A DNA stretch of 64,000 bases from an uncultured Gammaproteobacteria bacterium (GTDB lineage Bacteria; Pseudomonadota; Gammaproteobacteria; Pseudomonadales; Pseudohongiellaceae). Every line of letters begins with the position of its first letter. Position 1 is the stretch's first letter. Shown in pieces: positions 19,239 to 28,448 of the stretch. Made by a program: the position numbers and the translations under genes. Below the pieces are notes generated by a model. The model made no database searches. It was given only the letters and a program-made list of their open reading frames with translations, and was not told the origin of the DNA. The DNA lies in NCBI GenBank assembly GCA_913060975.1, contig CAJXVC010000008.1, positions 124,001 to 188,000 of the forward strand. Reading direction: 5' to 3'.

Positions 19239-19868
19239 TTGAAGGTTTTACTTATTGATGACCACAATCTTTTTCGTGAAGGGTTGGAGTTACTTCTACA
19301 GAGGCTGGTTAATGGAATTGAAGTGCTGCACGCCGTCACTGTTGAAAAAGGAATTGCTTCACTAGAGTCCGAGGATAGACCCGACCTCGTGATCACAGAT
19401 CTTTCATTACCCGGAGTTACTGATATAGATGCTCTACTGAGAGTTAGAAAACACGCCCCCGACATCCCGACTGTTGTCGTTGCGGCCAGTGAGGATGCAC
19501 TGACTGTTAAGCGAGCGATTGATAATGGTGCAAGTGGTTATATCTTTAAATCGACTAATTCTGACGAACTTTCCAAAGCGCTGAATACGATATTGAACGG
19601 TGGCGTTTATCTGCCTGTTGTCGCGCTATCCAGCGAAAGGCGTTCATCGCATGCGCATAAATACGCCAATGAAATGACAGAAAGACAAAGAGAAGTATTG
19701 AAATGGGTAATACGTGGTCTGGCTAACAAGCAAATTGCAGACAAGCTAAACATTTCAACCGATACTGTGAAATCGCACTTAAAGGCCATATATGAGATTC
19801 TAGGCGTCAACAATCGAACACAAGCTGTATATGCAGTGGCAAATTCCGATTTCCAGCTTACCCCCTAA
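19239..19868 (+). CDS. LuxR/NarL-family response regulator
   Basis: 209 residues. The receiver domain (1-120) has the acidic pair D7 D8, the phosphorylation site D54 (LVITDLSLPG) and the conserved K104 (YIFKSTNS). A LuxR-type helix-turn-helix follows from residue ~145 (LTERQREVLK-like start MTERQREVLK, then ANKQIADKLNISTDTVKSHL). It starts at TTG with GAGGAG 7-8 bp upstream. It is transcribed with the FAD oxidase and converges on the fusion-enzyme gene, with 5 bp between stop codons. The likely partner is the hybrid kinase at 25818, the nearest kinase and part of the same locus. The palindromes at 17622, 17661, 27673 and 27789 are candidate binding sites. The partner and sites are inference. 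Confidence 0.93.
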   Translation: MKVLLIDDHNLFREGLELLLQRLVNGIEVLHAVTVEKGIASLESEDRPDLVITDLSLPGVTDIDALLRVRKHAPDIPTVVVAASEDALTVKRAIDNGASGYIFKSTNSDELSKALNTILNGGVYLPVVALSSERRSSHAHKYANEMTERQREVLKWVIRGLANKQIADKLNISTDTVKSHLKAIYEILGVNNRTQAVYAVANSDFQLTP

Positions 19869-19873
19869 AACAA

Positions 19874-22800
19874 CTATATCTGTATTGTCACACTAAAACG
19901 ATTCATGCCAATCGTATTGTTCTGCTCTTCGGGAATCCACAGATTCCCCTCATACACGACCTTGTAACTCCCGCTTTTTTCTTTATCGATGGTAACGCAT
20001 CCCAACCCATTTCCTTTCCAGACATTTTCTGATTGCTGCATGTCGGCTGGGGCAACACACCAACTAACATCTGCCAGGTTTTCTCCAAGCAACAACGCAT
20101 GTGAGGGAGCATTCATAAATGGCATTGGCGAATAAAGTGAGGGACACACTATAGCGGCCCCCACAGTTTCCACATCATCCAATATTTTCACTGCCGCACT
20201 TGTGTGATAGTCACCCGATATCAACAAGAACTTGAACGCTTTATCTTTATCTTTATCTTTATTCTTACGCCTTTTCAGAAGCTCGAGTACTTCTTTCCTA
20301 TCGGCAGGATTACACTGAAAATTGTCTCGCCGGCCAGGATTCCCTGGATTATCGTGATCATTCAGACCCGGCACAATTATACTTCCCGTCGCAATTACGT
20401 TAAGCATATCTGTAGCCGAATCGCTCTCCAACCAGTTCTCAAGTGCTTCTATCTGGGCGTCACTGAGAATGCTTCTCCCTGTCGCTGCAAGCGATGTTTG
20501 CCTATTGGATCTCGTATCCAGAATTAAAAATCGTGCTGGCCCTGATGTAAACTCCCAAACGCCTTCAGCCCCGGTCACGGCAATAGGTTTCATTTGCAGT
20601 TGCTGGTAACTCACAAGCGCGTTGTGCGCCACTTTGTGTACTTTCTGTTGTGCCGTAGCGATTTGCCCTTGAGAGCATGGAATCAGTTGCGGCCCATCAG
20701 GATAGCCATCAATGAACTCATGATCGTCCGGCGTCATAAATACCGGCAAGCTTGCCAACCAATCTCCGAACCAATGAATACCTGACTCTGATCTCGATCT
20801 AGAGAATGCATACCTGTGCCGCTGATTGTATCTTTCGTTCGGACTCAAAGGGTCAGTAAACCCAGCTGTAGCATCTGCATAGATCTGATCTCCTAATAAC
20901 ACAGCGAAGTCCATGGCATCAGGCAGATTCTTTATCCAGTCATCCACACGCCGATGTTCTATTCGAAACCCGGGGTATCGGCAGCTACCAATGCCAAATC
21001 TGGTACTGCTTGGTGTCATCGAATCCTTAGCAGGCGCCAGGGAACGAACAGATTTTTCTTGAATGGTAGCCTTACGCTTGTTGAAACTGTCCGGATAGAG
21101 TCGCAACGCTGAAACAGTTTCCCGAAGTGGCGTATCAAGCTCTTTCCATTGTCTTAGTTGCTGCTCAGTCAAATCCATCATCTGGTCAAATTTGGAGTTG
21201 TACTGTGGCAATAACAGCTCATCAGACAAGTCACTATAATTGACCACGACGGCGTTAGCGGGGGGTTGAATACCGGATGCCACGATCGTTTTATGAACTG
21301 AGAAGCATTCTATTTCTATGTTAGCTGCATCAATGCTCTTGTCGATCTTTACCTCGCCATGTGCAAACAGAAGTGATGGCCCAGTTTCAACATTGGAGCT
21401 CTCTGTCAGTGTTAATAGAGTTGCCTGAGAGAATGCGCCTTCACCTTTCAGTCTATATCTTGCATAAGCCCATACATTGGGAGTTCCGGATATTCTCTCA
21501 GCTATGTCCGCAAATCGATCGTCAACACGCATTGAAACCGATATAAGCAGTTCGCCTTGATCATTTCTCCTGAGTGCGCCAATAAATGGGCCGCTAAGCG
21601 GCAATCTGGGGCGGACATACTGATCCTCATCGCTTGTAGCAGCGATTTCAACAGTGCTCTGGGCATCCTGAAAATTATGAAGAGTGTCAAAAAGCCCAGA
21701 GAGCTTGGGGTAGATCTCTGCAAATGCGTTTTCCCCTATTAATACATCAACATGACCGTAGCCTGGTTGAATCCATGCACATGAGCTTTCACCCAAGTCA
21801 GTGCTCGCATCTTTTCCTAGCCCCTGATGAACCCGGCGCACCCATTGGGGTTGAATTTTCACCCAGTGCTGAGACGTTCTCTCCGCGCTCTCAAAACTGA
21901 ACAGCTCATTATCCTCTCCGTGGAAGAAGCAAACAGGCAAATTCGCATACCGATAGATATTCTCATCTGTTACGTAGTGATTTGCTCCGTCTTCGGTCAC
22001 CATCCGCTCTGCTTCTACACATTTAGCGGCGTGCGCAAAGGAGCGAATATTCGCGTCACCGAACAAGAGAGGCAAATCATGATGCGTCGCGATGTTCAGA
22101 TTTCTGTGCTTGAATAAAGGCGCCTCTAGGAATCTTATCCTTCTACATGTAGCGCAATCATCCTCATGCCTTTTCATATCAAACGGGCAACGCTCCTCCA
22201 GCGGTATCGGCAAGGCAGCGAAAAACCGATCTACGAGCGCATGAACCATATTCGTCACCGGGCCACGCACCGCAAAGGGAATACGCGACAAGCCCAAAGT
22301 ATCTCTCAGCATAGAGGGTAGCCAGGTTTTCGCCTGGGTAAGGGGCTGCCCAATCAAATGCGGATGTACCTGAGATACTACAAGCCCGGCCAGCTTGGGC
22401 ATTGCTTGCTGATACGGCTCGCTGGATCCATGAGAGCCATCAGAATAGGATAGCCCGCCGGACAGCAGTGCCATATTGGTCGCAGCAGCTCCTAAACACT
22501 GAGCAAATGCATAAAATTGAACTGGATGCTTTTTGAACTTGGCAGGCAACTCTTGTTGCAATGTCTCTACAATAAAATCAACAGCAGAAGGAATATCATA
22601 TTTTCCCATTTGGTCTAAGGTGCTTGATTCTGCATGGGCAGGAATTGATGTGCTAAGCCGATATTCTAAAACCCAAACTTCGTAGCCTTGTTCATAAAAG
22701 TGCTCAGCCATGTTTTTCTTGATTGTCTTATGGGTAAACGAATACCCGGATTGACCGAACGCATGGACAAGTAAAATAGACTTCACCTTGACTACTTTTT

Positions 22801-25800
22801 CAGCGTGCCAGCACCCTTCTCTATAGTACTCATCATCACCGGTGCCGGAACTTTTATATCTTAATAACGTAAGGCCTATATTTTTGGGCGGATCATCCGG
22901 AAGGTCGAAGGAGGAGTTTCCCAACGGTACCTCGAATTCATGCACTATAGGCGTAATATTCCTCCCTGCGAAACGCAAACTTCGCGTTGACTCTTGGCCC
23001 TCAATAGAACTTGGCACTTCGTCGCGGAGAATCCGCCCGGAATAATCCGGAAGCCGGAAATCGAAGATGCGCGTTTTAAGTAGATATTGGGAGAATACCA
23101 ATGGATATCTAAGTATAGCGACAAGAGCGTTTGGCAGGTCACCGCCTCCCGAGAGCCGCAATGGAATACGCTCAACCATGTCTTTGAAATCCATTTGAAA
23201 TAAATTCTCTGGCTCATTGTCCAATTCCGCCTGGGCAACTCCCAACCTGACTTTCAAGTTGCTGGCTTGTTCAAAGAAGGACTCGCGCACGTAAGGCACG
23301 GGTGTGTATTTTTTAGAATATTTGGGCGTGTATGCTTTCAGTAATTGCAACCAGGTTCCTGCATACTCGATATGCTTAGTGCCATGCAGATACAGTATAT
23401 TCGGCACATCTTGCGCATTTCCCTCTAGCTGAAATTCGAGCCTGTAGCACATATTGCGAACTTCTGTAGCACGCATCACATAGAAAAACATGGACTTGAA
23501 AGATCCACCTTTTCCAAAGAAAGAATTCCATGTAACGTCCTTTCTTCTCAGCTTGAAATACGTCAAAGCTGCGCGGAGCATAGCTTCTATATTGCCGATC
23601 GCACTCACTACTCTTGAAAAAATGCCCGTGGGCTGTTTTTTCTCATAGAATAGGTTCGCAATTGATCCTGACGTCACTCTGTATTCATACCAGTTGTCTT
23701 GACAACCAATCCGCATCCTTCCACTAACTTGCAGTTTATGTTTCCTCTCGGACCACATTGACAACCAGTCTTCAGTCTTTAATTGCAAGTTCAGATCAGC
23801 CGCCATTAGATTACCGGCGATGACACCTGACTGTTTTAGTTGAGGACAGAAGAGACGCTCCTCCATATAGACTGGTAATGTTTGCCGTTCTTGCCGAGCA
23901 AACGGGACAGGGAAATAATCGTCTGAGGGAAATGCCGCTCTGGAATAACTACCGGGCCTCGCTGTCAGATTCTCGATAAGAGGGGACTCTTTCATTGACC
24001 GCTCTGCCAGAGCGGTAATGGTGAGTAGAGGATTGCATCCCAAACTACCTGGAATAATGGATCCGTCCAGTATATAGAGTGATTCATAGGTGTCCTGATC
24101 ATTAGCATGCAAGTCGTGTACCTTACGGACTCGACCGTAGTGGTCCACCACGCTGGTAAGAGGATTGTCACCCATAATGCAACCACCTAGTGGATGTACT
24201 GTGGTGAGAAATTTCTCTGGCTTCGGACCGCTCATCAGATCATTCATCGCATCAGGAATGGGCTTCCAAAGTAGTGTCGGCAGCCATTTCCCGCCAAGTT
24301 TCTCACTGGCAGGGCCAAGAATATTTTCCTGATGTTTGTAACAATCGATTTTTTCAGGGTCTTCCCAGTATGGGGCGCTGGCATCGCGCCCACCGACCCA
24401 TACAATCAGCCCCTTGGCATCATCATGCCCCATAGAGAGTAATACCTGAGTTCTCCTGTCGAGGGAATTCTCCGGCCTGTTCTCAACAAACGACTTATTA
24501 AGTTCACCAAACAGAAATTGCTCCAGATCCGGGTTTGTTGGTCGTTGCCATTTGCCGGTACCGATCTGATTTAGTTCCAGACCAAGCGAGTTCATCATTC
24601 CAAACGCTTGCGCAACAGCACCGGGTACGGCGCCATCCTGGATGACCAGTTGCTCTGTTAGCGGGCGCTCATGACGCAAGTCGATACATCGAGTTATGGT
24701 AGCGCCAACTTCTGACCGAGTACCGCTATTGCGCCAAATGTCAGCACCAACTCCAATTGCCTCTACCAGTTCATCCTCATTGGAAGAAAAACTGAGTGAA
24801 TCTCCATTTCCGGAAAACCGCGAACCCACGGCAGGTGAAATCGGTAAGCTATCCCCAAAAAGAGCCTTGGATCTCTGCAGAAGCTCAGTAGTACCAAAGG
24901 TCCCGGCTGCCAATACAAGGGTATCAGCCAGGATTTCTACTCCCGCGCCTTTTGATTCAAGCTCAGCAGCTTCCTGCAGGTTCCTATACCTTGCCAATGC
25001 CTCAGTAGGAACGACGCGCACCTTCCATTTGGTCTTCGCCGTCGTCTCAACTGGCTCAATGTGATAAACCGTGGCGCCCGTAAGTATGCGTGCTGGTAAC
25101 TTCGAGCCTCCTTCTTCTGTCGCTTTAGCCAAATAACTGTCTCTTAGCGTAATCTTTGCTCCTGCAACATTACATCCACTACTACAGTCACCGCAGCGCG
25201 TGCATCTTTCGTGGTCTATAGTTTGCTCAACCGCTGCGCACTGCGCTGTTTTTCTGGCGTCTTTTTCTCTCGCGTTAATCGCATTCGTCAGCCGTATAAG
25301 TGCATCCCCTTTTTTTGCAGGAGTACTGCAGTATGCTGCTCCGCCCAGTTCATGACGCGCCATCTCGAAATAGGGATCCAACTTTTCTACCCCATACGAA
25401 ATCTCAACAGGCCAATACTCACTTGCCATCACCTCCGGCAGGGGTTTCATCAATACACCTGCGTTAATCAGACTCCCCCCTCCCAGACCATTCGCAACAA
25501 CTGATGTAGCGCCAGGGCCTGCTCGCAGCTCAAACAGACCACTGGGTGAGCCCATGGTTTGACCAGCTTTTATACCAGGCGCTCTTACCGCTGTTGCTAT
25601 ATTGGCAAGATCGTTAGGGAATTCTCCCGGAAGATACTCGCTCCCCCTTTCGAGAACTGTTACATCAACCCCACTCTCTGCAAGACGCCTGGCCGCTACC
25701 GAACCACCATAGCCAGACCCGATTACGACAACTGGCAATTCGACTACATTTGATTCTGGACAATTAACAGATTTCCAGTACGAAAACCGCGATGAAAGCT

Positions 25801-25807
25801 TTTTCAC
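19874..25807 (-). CDS. Three-part fusion: GMC oxidoreductase, alpha/beta hydrolase, PhoD-like phosphatase
   Basis: 1977 residues, no signal peptide. Residues 25-615 are a GMC-type (cholesterol-oxidase-like) flavoenzyme: FAD motif VVIGSGYGGSVAARRLAESG, GLGGGSLINAGV near 107, and C-terminal HPLGGCIMGDN (H537) and GSLGCNPLLTITALAERS (N591), the usual active-site region. A ferredoxin-like CxxCxxCxxxC cluster (C202, C205, C208, C212) is inserted. Residues ~620-1000 are unassigned. Residues ~1005-1380 are an alpha/beta hydrolase (LLVHAFGQSG) whose nucleophile elbow reads AQCLG with Cys1103, with candidate acid near D1298 and His1351 (GYGHVD). Residues ~1600-1977 resemble PhoD-type metallophosphatases: GIGSCRYPG, LLGDQIYAD, TPDDHEF and ISGDYHTS. 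The gene starts 10 bp after the kinase stop codon, so the two are co-transcribed. The substrate is unknown; a sterol or lipid-like alcohol or ester is a guess from the first two domains. Confidence 0.82.
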   Translation of the reverse strand: MKKLSSRFSYWKSVNCPESNVVELPVVVIGSGYGGSVAARRLAESGVDVTVLERGSEYLPGEFPNDLANIATAVRAPGIKAGQTMGSPSGLFELRAGPGATSVVANGLGGGSLINAGVLMKPLPEVMASEYWPVEISYGVEKLDPYFEMARHELGGAAYCSTPAKKGDALIRLTNAINAREKDARKTAQCAAVEQTIDHERCTRCGDCSSGCNVAGAKITLRDSYLAKATEEGGSKLPARILTGATVYHIEPVETTAKTKWKVRVVPTEALARYRNLQEAAELESKGAGVEILADTLVLAAGTFGTTELLQRSKALFGDSLPISPAVGSRFSGNGDSLSFSSNEDELVEAIGVGADIWRNSGTRSEVGATITRCIDLRHERPLTEQLVIQDGAVPGAVAQAFGMMNSLGLELNQIGTGKWQRPTNPDLEQFLFGELNKSFVENRPENSLDRRTQVLLSMGHDDAKGLIVWVGGRDASAPYWEDPEKIDCYKHQENILGPASEKLGGKWLPTLLWKPIPDAMNDLMSGPKPEKFLTTVHPLGGCIMGDNPLTSVVDHYGRVRKVHDLHANDQDTYESLYILDGSIIPGSLGCNPLLTITALAERSMKESPLIENLTARPGSYSRAAFPSDDYFPVPFARQERQTLPVYMEERLFCPQLKQSGVIAGNLMAADLNLQLKTEDWLSMWSERKHKLQVSGRMRIGCQDNWYEYRVTSGSIANLFYEKKQPTGIFSRVVSAIGNIEAMLRAALTYFKLRRKDVTWNSFFGKGGSFKSMFFYVMRATEVRNMCYRLEFQLEGNAQDVPNILYLHGTKHIEYAGTWLQLLKAYTPKYSKKYTPVPYVRESFFEQASNLKVRLGVAQAELDNEPENLFQMDFKDMVERIPLRLSGGGDLPNALVAILRYPLVFSQYLLKTRIFDFRLPDYSGRILRDEVPSSIEGQESTRSLRFAGRNITPIVHEFEVPLGNSSFDLPDDPPKNIGLTLLRYKSSGTGDDEYYREGCWHAEKVVKVKSILLVHAFGQSGYSFTHKTIKKNMAEHFYEQGYEVWVLEYRLSTSIPAHAESSTLDQMGKYDIPSAVDFIVETLQQELPAKFKKHPVQFYAFAQCLGAAATNMALLSGGLSYSDGSHGSSEPYQQAMPKLAGLVVSQVHPHLIGQPLTQAKTWLPSMLRDTLGLSRIPFAVRGPVTNMVHALVDRFFAALPIPLEERCPFDMKRHEDDCATCRRIRFLEAPLFKHRNLNIATHHDLPLLFGDANIRSFAHAAKCVEAERMVTEDGANHYVTDENIYRYANLPVCFFHGEDNELFSFESAERTSQHWVKIQPQWVRRVHQGLGKDASTDLGESSCAWIQPGYGHVDVLIGENAFAEIYPKLSGLFDTLHNFQDAQSTVEIAATSDEDQYVRPRLPLSGPFIGALRRNDQGELLISVSMRVDDRFADIAERISGTPNVWAYARYRLKGEGAFSQATLLTLTESSNVETGPSLLFAHGEVKIDKSIDAANIEIECFSVHKTIVASGIQPPANAVVVNYSDLSDELLLPQYNSKFDQMMDLTEQQLRQWKELDTPLRETVSALRLYPDSFNKRKATIQEKSVRSLAPAKDSMTPSSTRFGIGSCRYPGFRIEHRRVDDWIKNLPDAMDFAVLLGDQIYADATAGFTDPLSPNERYNQRHRYAFSRSRSESGIHWFGDWLASLPVFMTPDDHEFIDGYPDGPQLIPCSQGQIATAQQKVHKVAHNALVSYQQLQMKPIAVTGAEGVWEFTSGPARFLILDTRSNRQTSLAATGRSILSDAQIEALENWLESDSATDMLNVIATGSIIVPGLNDHDNPGNPGRRDNFQCNPADRKEVLELLKRRKNKDKDKDKAFKFLLISGDYHTSAAVKILDDVETVGAAIVCPSLYSPMPFMNAPSHALLLGENLADVSWCVAPADMQQSENVWKGNGLGCVTIDKEKSGSYKVVYEGNLWIPEEQNNTIGMNRFSVTIQI

Positions 25808-25817
25808 AACTTGGCCC

Positions 25818-27542
25818 CTAGTGAGGTTGGTATAGAATTTCTTTTAATTTTTCTGGCATAAGTGGTTTGCGTAAAACTCTAACATCGCCCTCGACAACGT
25901 CAGACTCCAGAATTGCTCCACTAATCAACGTTGCGGGAAGGCCAGGTTGTTTTCTTCTAAGCAATCGAATTACTTCGATTCCGTTAGGGCCAGGCCCGAG
26001 CTGGAAATCTACAAGCGCATGCTCTGGAACGAAGTTTTCATGCTCCAGTTTCTCAATTGCTATAGACAGAGATTCGGCGCTTACCACATCTACGCCATTG
26101 TTCCGCAGCCAAAGATGGAGCGCGTTGCGAGCCGCCGAATCATCTTCAATTACAAGCACGCGGCTTGGCAGCCCCCCCGATAGAACCTCAGATTCAGGGC
26201 CTTCAGAATCCATGCTTTGCCCGGGTTTAAGCCCAACTTCAACTTCGGTCCCTACCCCTAGTTTTGATGTCAGTCGAATGTCGCCTTCCATAAGCTCAAC
26301 TATCTGCTTCGCAACTGACAGTCCCAAGCCAATTCCTTGAACACTCTTGGGGCCTGCCGGCATCGCTCGATAGAAAGCATCAAATATTTCTGTCTCCTGC
26401 TCAGGGCTAACACCGCTGCCAGTATCAGTAATTAGAATCTGAATACGGTTCTCTAGTGATTTCGCGGTCAGGCTAACTTTGCCAAGTTCGGTATACTTCA
26501 CTGCGTTATCAACCAGGTTTCTTACTACACGGTCTAACAGCGCAGCATCAGCGCGCACCAGAATATGCTCTGGGCAGCTAACAAAAAATTCTACCCCTTT
26601 CTCATCACACCGCGCTCTGTAGGCAGCCTCTACTGATCTGAAAATCATAGGTAGCTGCACATCAGTGAGACTGGGAAGTACCGCCCCCTGATCAAGGCGC
26701 GCTATATCCAATAACCCGCGAAACATAGATTCAATTGATTCGGTTGTACTACGAATGCCGGCTAGTGCATCGCTCCGATCTTGCTCTGTATGGCTGTTCT
26801 GTAGCACCCCGGACAGCAGCATTAATGCATGTACGGGTTGGAGCAAATCATGCGCAGCTGCGGCGAGGAACCGTGAGCGTTGATTCTGAGCATCTTGTGC
26901 CTCGGCTATCGAGATTGTGAGTTGCTGTACCAGCCCATCCCGCTCGTGCCGTATTAGAACAGACTCTTCGAAAACGGCTTCTACGCGCTTTGCGAAAGAA
27001 AAGAACATCAGGGAAGCGGCAATAGAGCCCAACGTTCCTGCAATCGCATAAGCCACCGGCAAACTAATCCAGTATCCGGTTATCAGAAAGCCAAAACCAA
27101 TAGCTATATAGAGCAAGTAACTCTTGACGTGGATACCGATGATAACCACTGCAATAGCTAACCATCCAATCATGAAACCAACGTAGAGACCGCTAACCAC
27201 CGGAGTCATGAGGGGCATAAAAAGCGCCGCTGGAGCGTTGATCACAATAGCTAGAGCCGCTGACGACAGTGCAATGCCAGTTTCGGCTTTATCGAGTGAT
27301 ATGCCGGGCCGCATCAAGCGACTTACATAGTAGTTTCTCAGAAGATAAGCACTGATCATGGCCGCAATCCAAACTGCTGTTCCGCTGAGACCTACGCCTT
27401 CGGTGGAGACAAACAGAATACTCAACATGAGGGTGCAAATGGCTGATGCGGCTTTCCCTGTTTGAATTTGAGAGACCAATGCACTAACGCGGGCTTTCTG
27501 CAGAATCTCTCTATCTTCTCTAGCCAAGTTTTTATTCTCCAT
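25818..27542 (-). CDS. Hybrid sensor histidine kinase / receiver
   Basis: 574 residues from the ATG at 27542, preceded by AAGGGA; an in-frame TTG at 27608 lacks a ribosome site. The N-terminal ~190 residues contain five to six membrane segments with no sizeable periplasmic domain, so the signal is probably sensed in or near the membrane. A coiled region leads to the phosphoacceptor H231 (AAAHDLLQPVHA, a form seen in NahK/ErcS-like kinases), an ATPase domain (N box LVDNAVKYT, GIGLGLSVAKQI) and a C-terminal receiver with D512 (HALVDFQLGPG). The fusion-enzyme gene follows after 10 bp. The LuxR-type regulator at 19239 is its likely partner. The resemblance to kinases that govern alcohol oxidation in pseudomonads is suggestive only. 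Confidence 0.9.
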   Translation of the reverse strand: MENKNLAREDREILQKARVSALVSQIQTGKAASAICTLMLSILFVSTEGVGLSGTAVWIAAMISAYLLRNYYVSRLMRPGISLDKAETGIALSSAALAIVINAPAALFMPLMTPVVSGLYVGFMIGWLAIAVVIIGIHVKSYLLYIAIGFGFLITGYWISLPVAYAIAGTLGSIAASLMFFSFAKRVEAVFEESVLIRHERDGLVQQLTISIAEAQDAQNQRSRFLAAAAHDLLQPVHALMLLSGVLQNSHTEQDRSDALAGIRSTTESIESMFRGLLDIARLDQGAVLPSLTDVQLPMIFRSVEAAYRARCDEKGVEFFVSCPEHILVRADAALLDRVVRNLVDNAVKYTELGKVSLTAKSLENRIQILITDTGSGVSPEQETEIFDAFYRAMPAGPKSVQGIGLGLSVAKQIVELMEGDIRLTSKLGVGTEVEVGLKPGQSMDSEGPESEVLSGGLPSRVLVIEDDSAARNALHLWLRNNGVDVVSAESLSIAIEKLEHENFVPEHALVDFQLGPGPNGIEVIRLLRRKQPGLPATLISGAILESDVVEGDVRVLRKPLMPEKLKEILYQPH

Positions 27543-27672
27543 AATCCAGTATTCCCTTATATCTGGCTCACAAGCGCATCCACCAATTGCTCCACCTATC
27601 CAATGCAAGGAGCATGAATCCTACCCGAAGAAACTCATGAATCATTTGACAACACAATCATAGTAGCCCGGA

Positions 27673-27690
27673 ACTACCCAAATAGGTGAT
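27673..27690. promoter_or_regulatory. Palindromic operator candidate, copy 3
   Basis: ACTACCCAAATAGGTGAT matches copy 1 at 15 of 18 positions, with the right half site GGTGAT intact. It is centred 139 bp upstream of the kinase start and about 232 bp upstream of the plus-strand operon. Confidence 0.55.
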
Positions 27691-27788
27691 CTGGCCTCAT
27701 TCTCAGCCATTTATCTGTATTGCTCGCGCGCGTATTTCTCAATGCGATTAGACGAGCATCTAGCAAGGAGATATTTCTTCTTTAAAAA

Positions 27789-27806
27789 ACCACACCAATG
27801 GGTGAT
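27789..27806. promoter_or_regulatory. Palindromic operator candidate, copy 4 (degenerate)
   Basis: Read on the minus strand this is ATCACCCAT-TGGTGTGGT. Nine unbroken bases equal copy 1 and 13 of 18 match overall. It lies 107 bp before the first gene of the five-gene operon. Confidence 0.45.
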
Positions 27807-27913
27807 AGATAAAAACGCCAATATCTGAAATTCTAATTACCAACCATAACAAGAATGACTTGGACTCGTAATCATCAGTTGCGATTCTGGTCGGAAACTA
27901 ATCCGGGGTTCTT

Positions 27914-28426
27914 ATGACAATTGACACATTCTCTGGAGCCGTACTGACTCTCATCTTCATTTCTTTTGTTATAGAAAGAGGCCTCTCCGTAATCTTTGAG
28001 TCACGCCCCTTTATAGTCCGGTTTGGTCATTCATTCCAATACAAAGTGACATTCGCCTTCGTTTCGTCGCTGGTATTTGTCTTCATGTCAAACTCGGATG
28101 TAATAACCCTGATGCAAGCACCGACGGCTCCTGAGAGCGCGAATCCGCTGTATCGGTTCGACGCCAGGTTTATTAGCGAGTTGCTCCTGGCGATTTCATA
28201 TGTTTTCACTGCACTCATTGTCGCTGGAGGCAGCAAAGCAAGCCTGAAGTTGTTTAGAGACGTAATGGGAATACAAAGCTCACTTGCACGCGACCTGCGC
28301 ACTAGCAAAAACATATCCGCTGCCACAATTTCCAGTGATGCCACGTCTGCCGCAAATGGGAACAAACTGGCAAAAAATACAGTGTTTGAATTACTGGACA
28401 AAAGTAGCGCACTACTAACCCCTTGA
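27914..28426 (+). CDS. Unrecognised small membrane protein
   Basis: 170 residues; I do not recognise the family. Three hydrophobic stretches are visible: about 8-27 (SGAVLTLIFISFVIERGLSV), 46-63 and 90-112 (LLLAISYVFTALIVAGGSKA). A cytoplasmic or periplasmic tail rich in Ser, Ala and Thr follows. The start has GGGG 5 bp upstream. It is the first gene of a plus-strand run of five and lies just downstream of palindrome copies 3 and 4. It is divergent from the kinase gene. No enzymatic motif was seen. Confidence 0.7.
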   Translation: MTIDTFSGAVLTLIFISFVIERGLSVIFESRPFIVRFGHSFQYKVTFAFVSSLVFVFMSNSDVITLMQAPTAPESANPLYRFDARFISELLLAISYVFTALIVAGGSKASLKLFRDVMGIQSSLARDLRTSKNISAATISSDATSAANGNKLAKNTVFELLDKSSALLTP

Positions 28427-28448
28427 GAATATTACAGGAGAAAACACG

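Larger units (their letters stand above)
27543..27913. other. Divergent control region between kinase gene and five-gene operon
   Basis: 371 bp with two palindrome copies (27673-27690, 27789-27806). In the plus direction, -10-like TTTATCT (27708-27714) and TATCTG (27822-27827) lie about 30 and 27 bp from the centres of the two copies, a spacing that fits activator-dependent promoters. No gene was seen. Confidence 0.45.
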
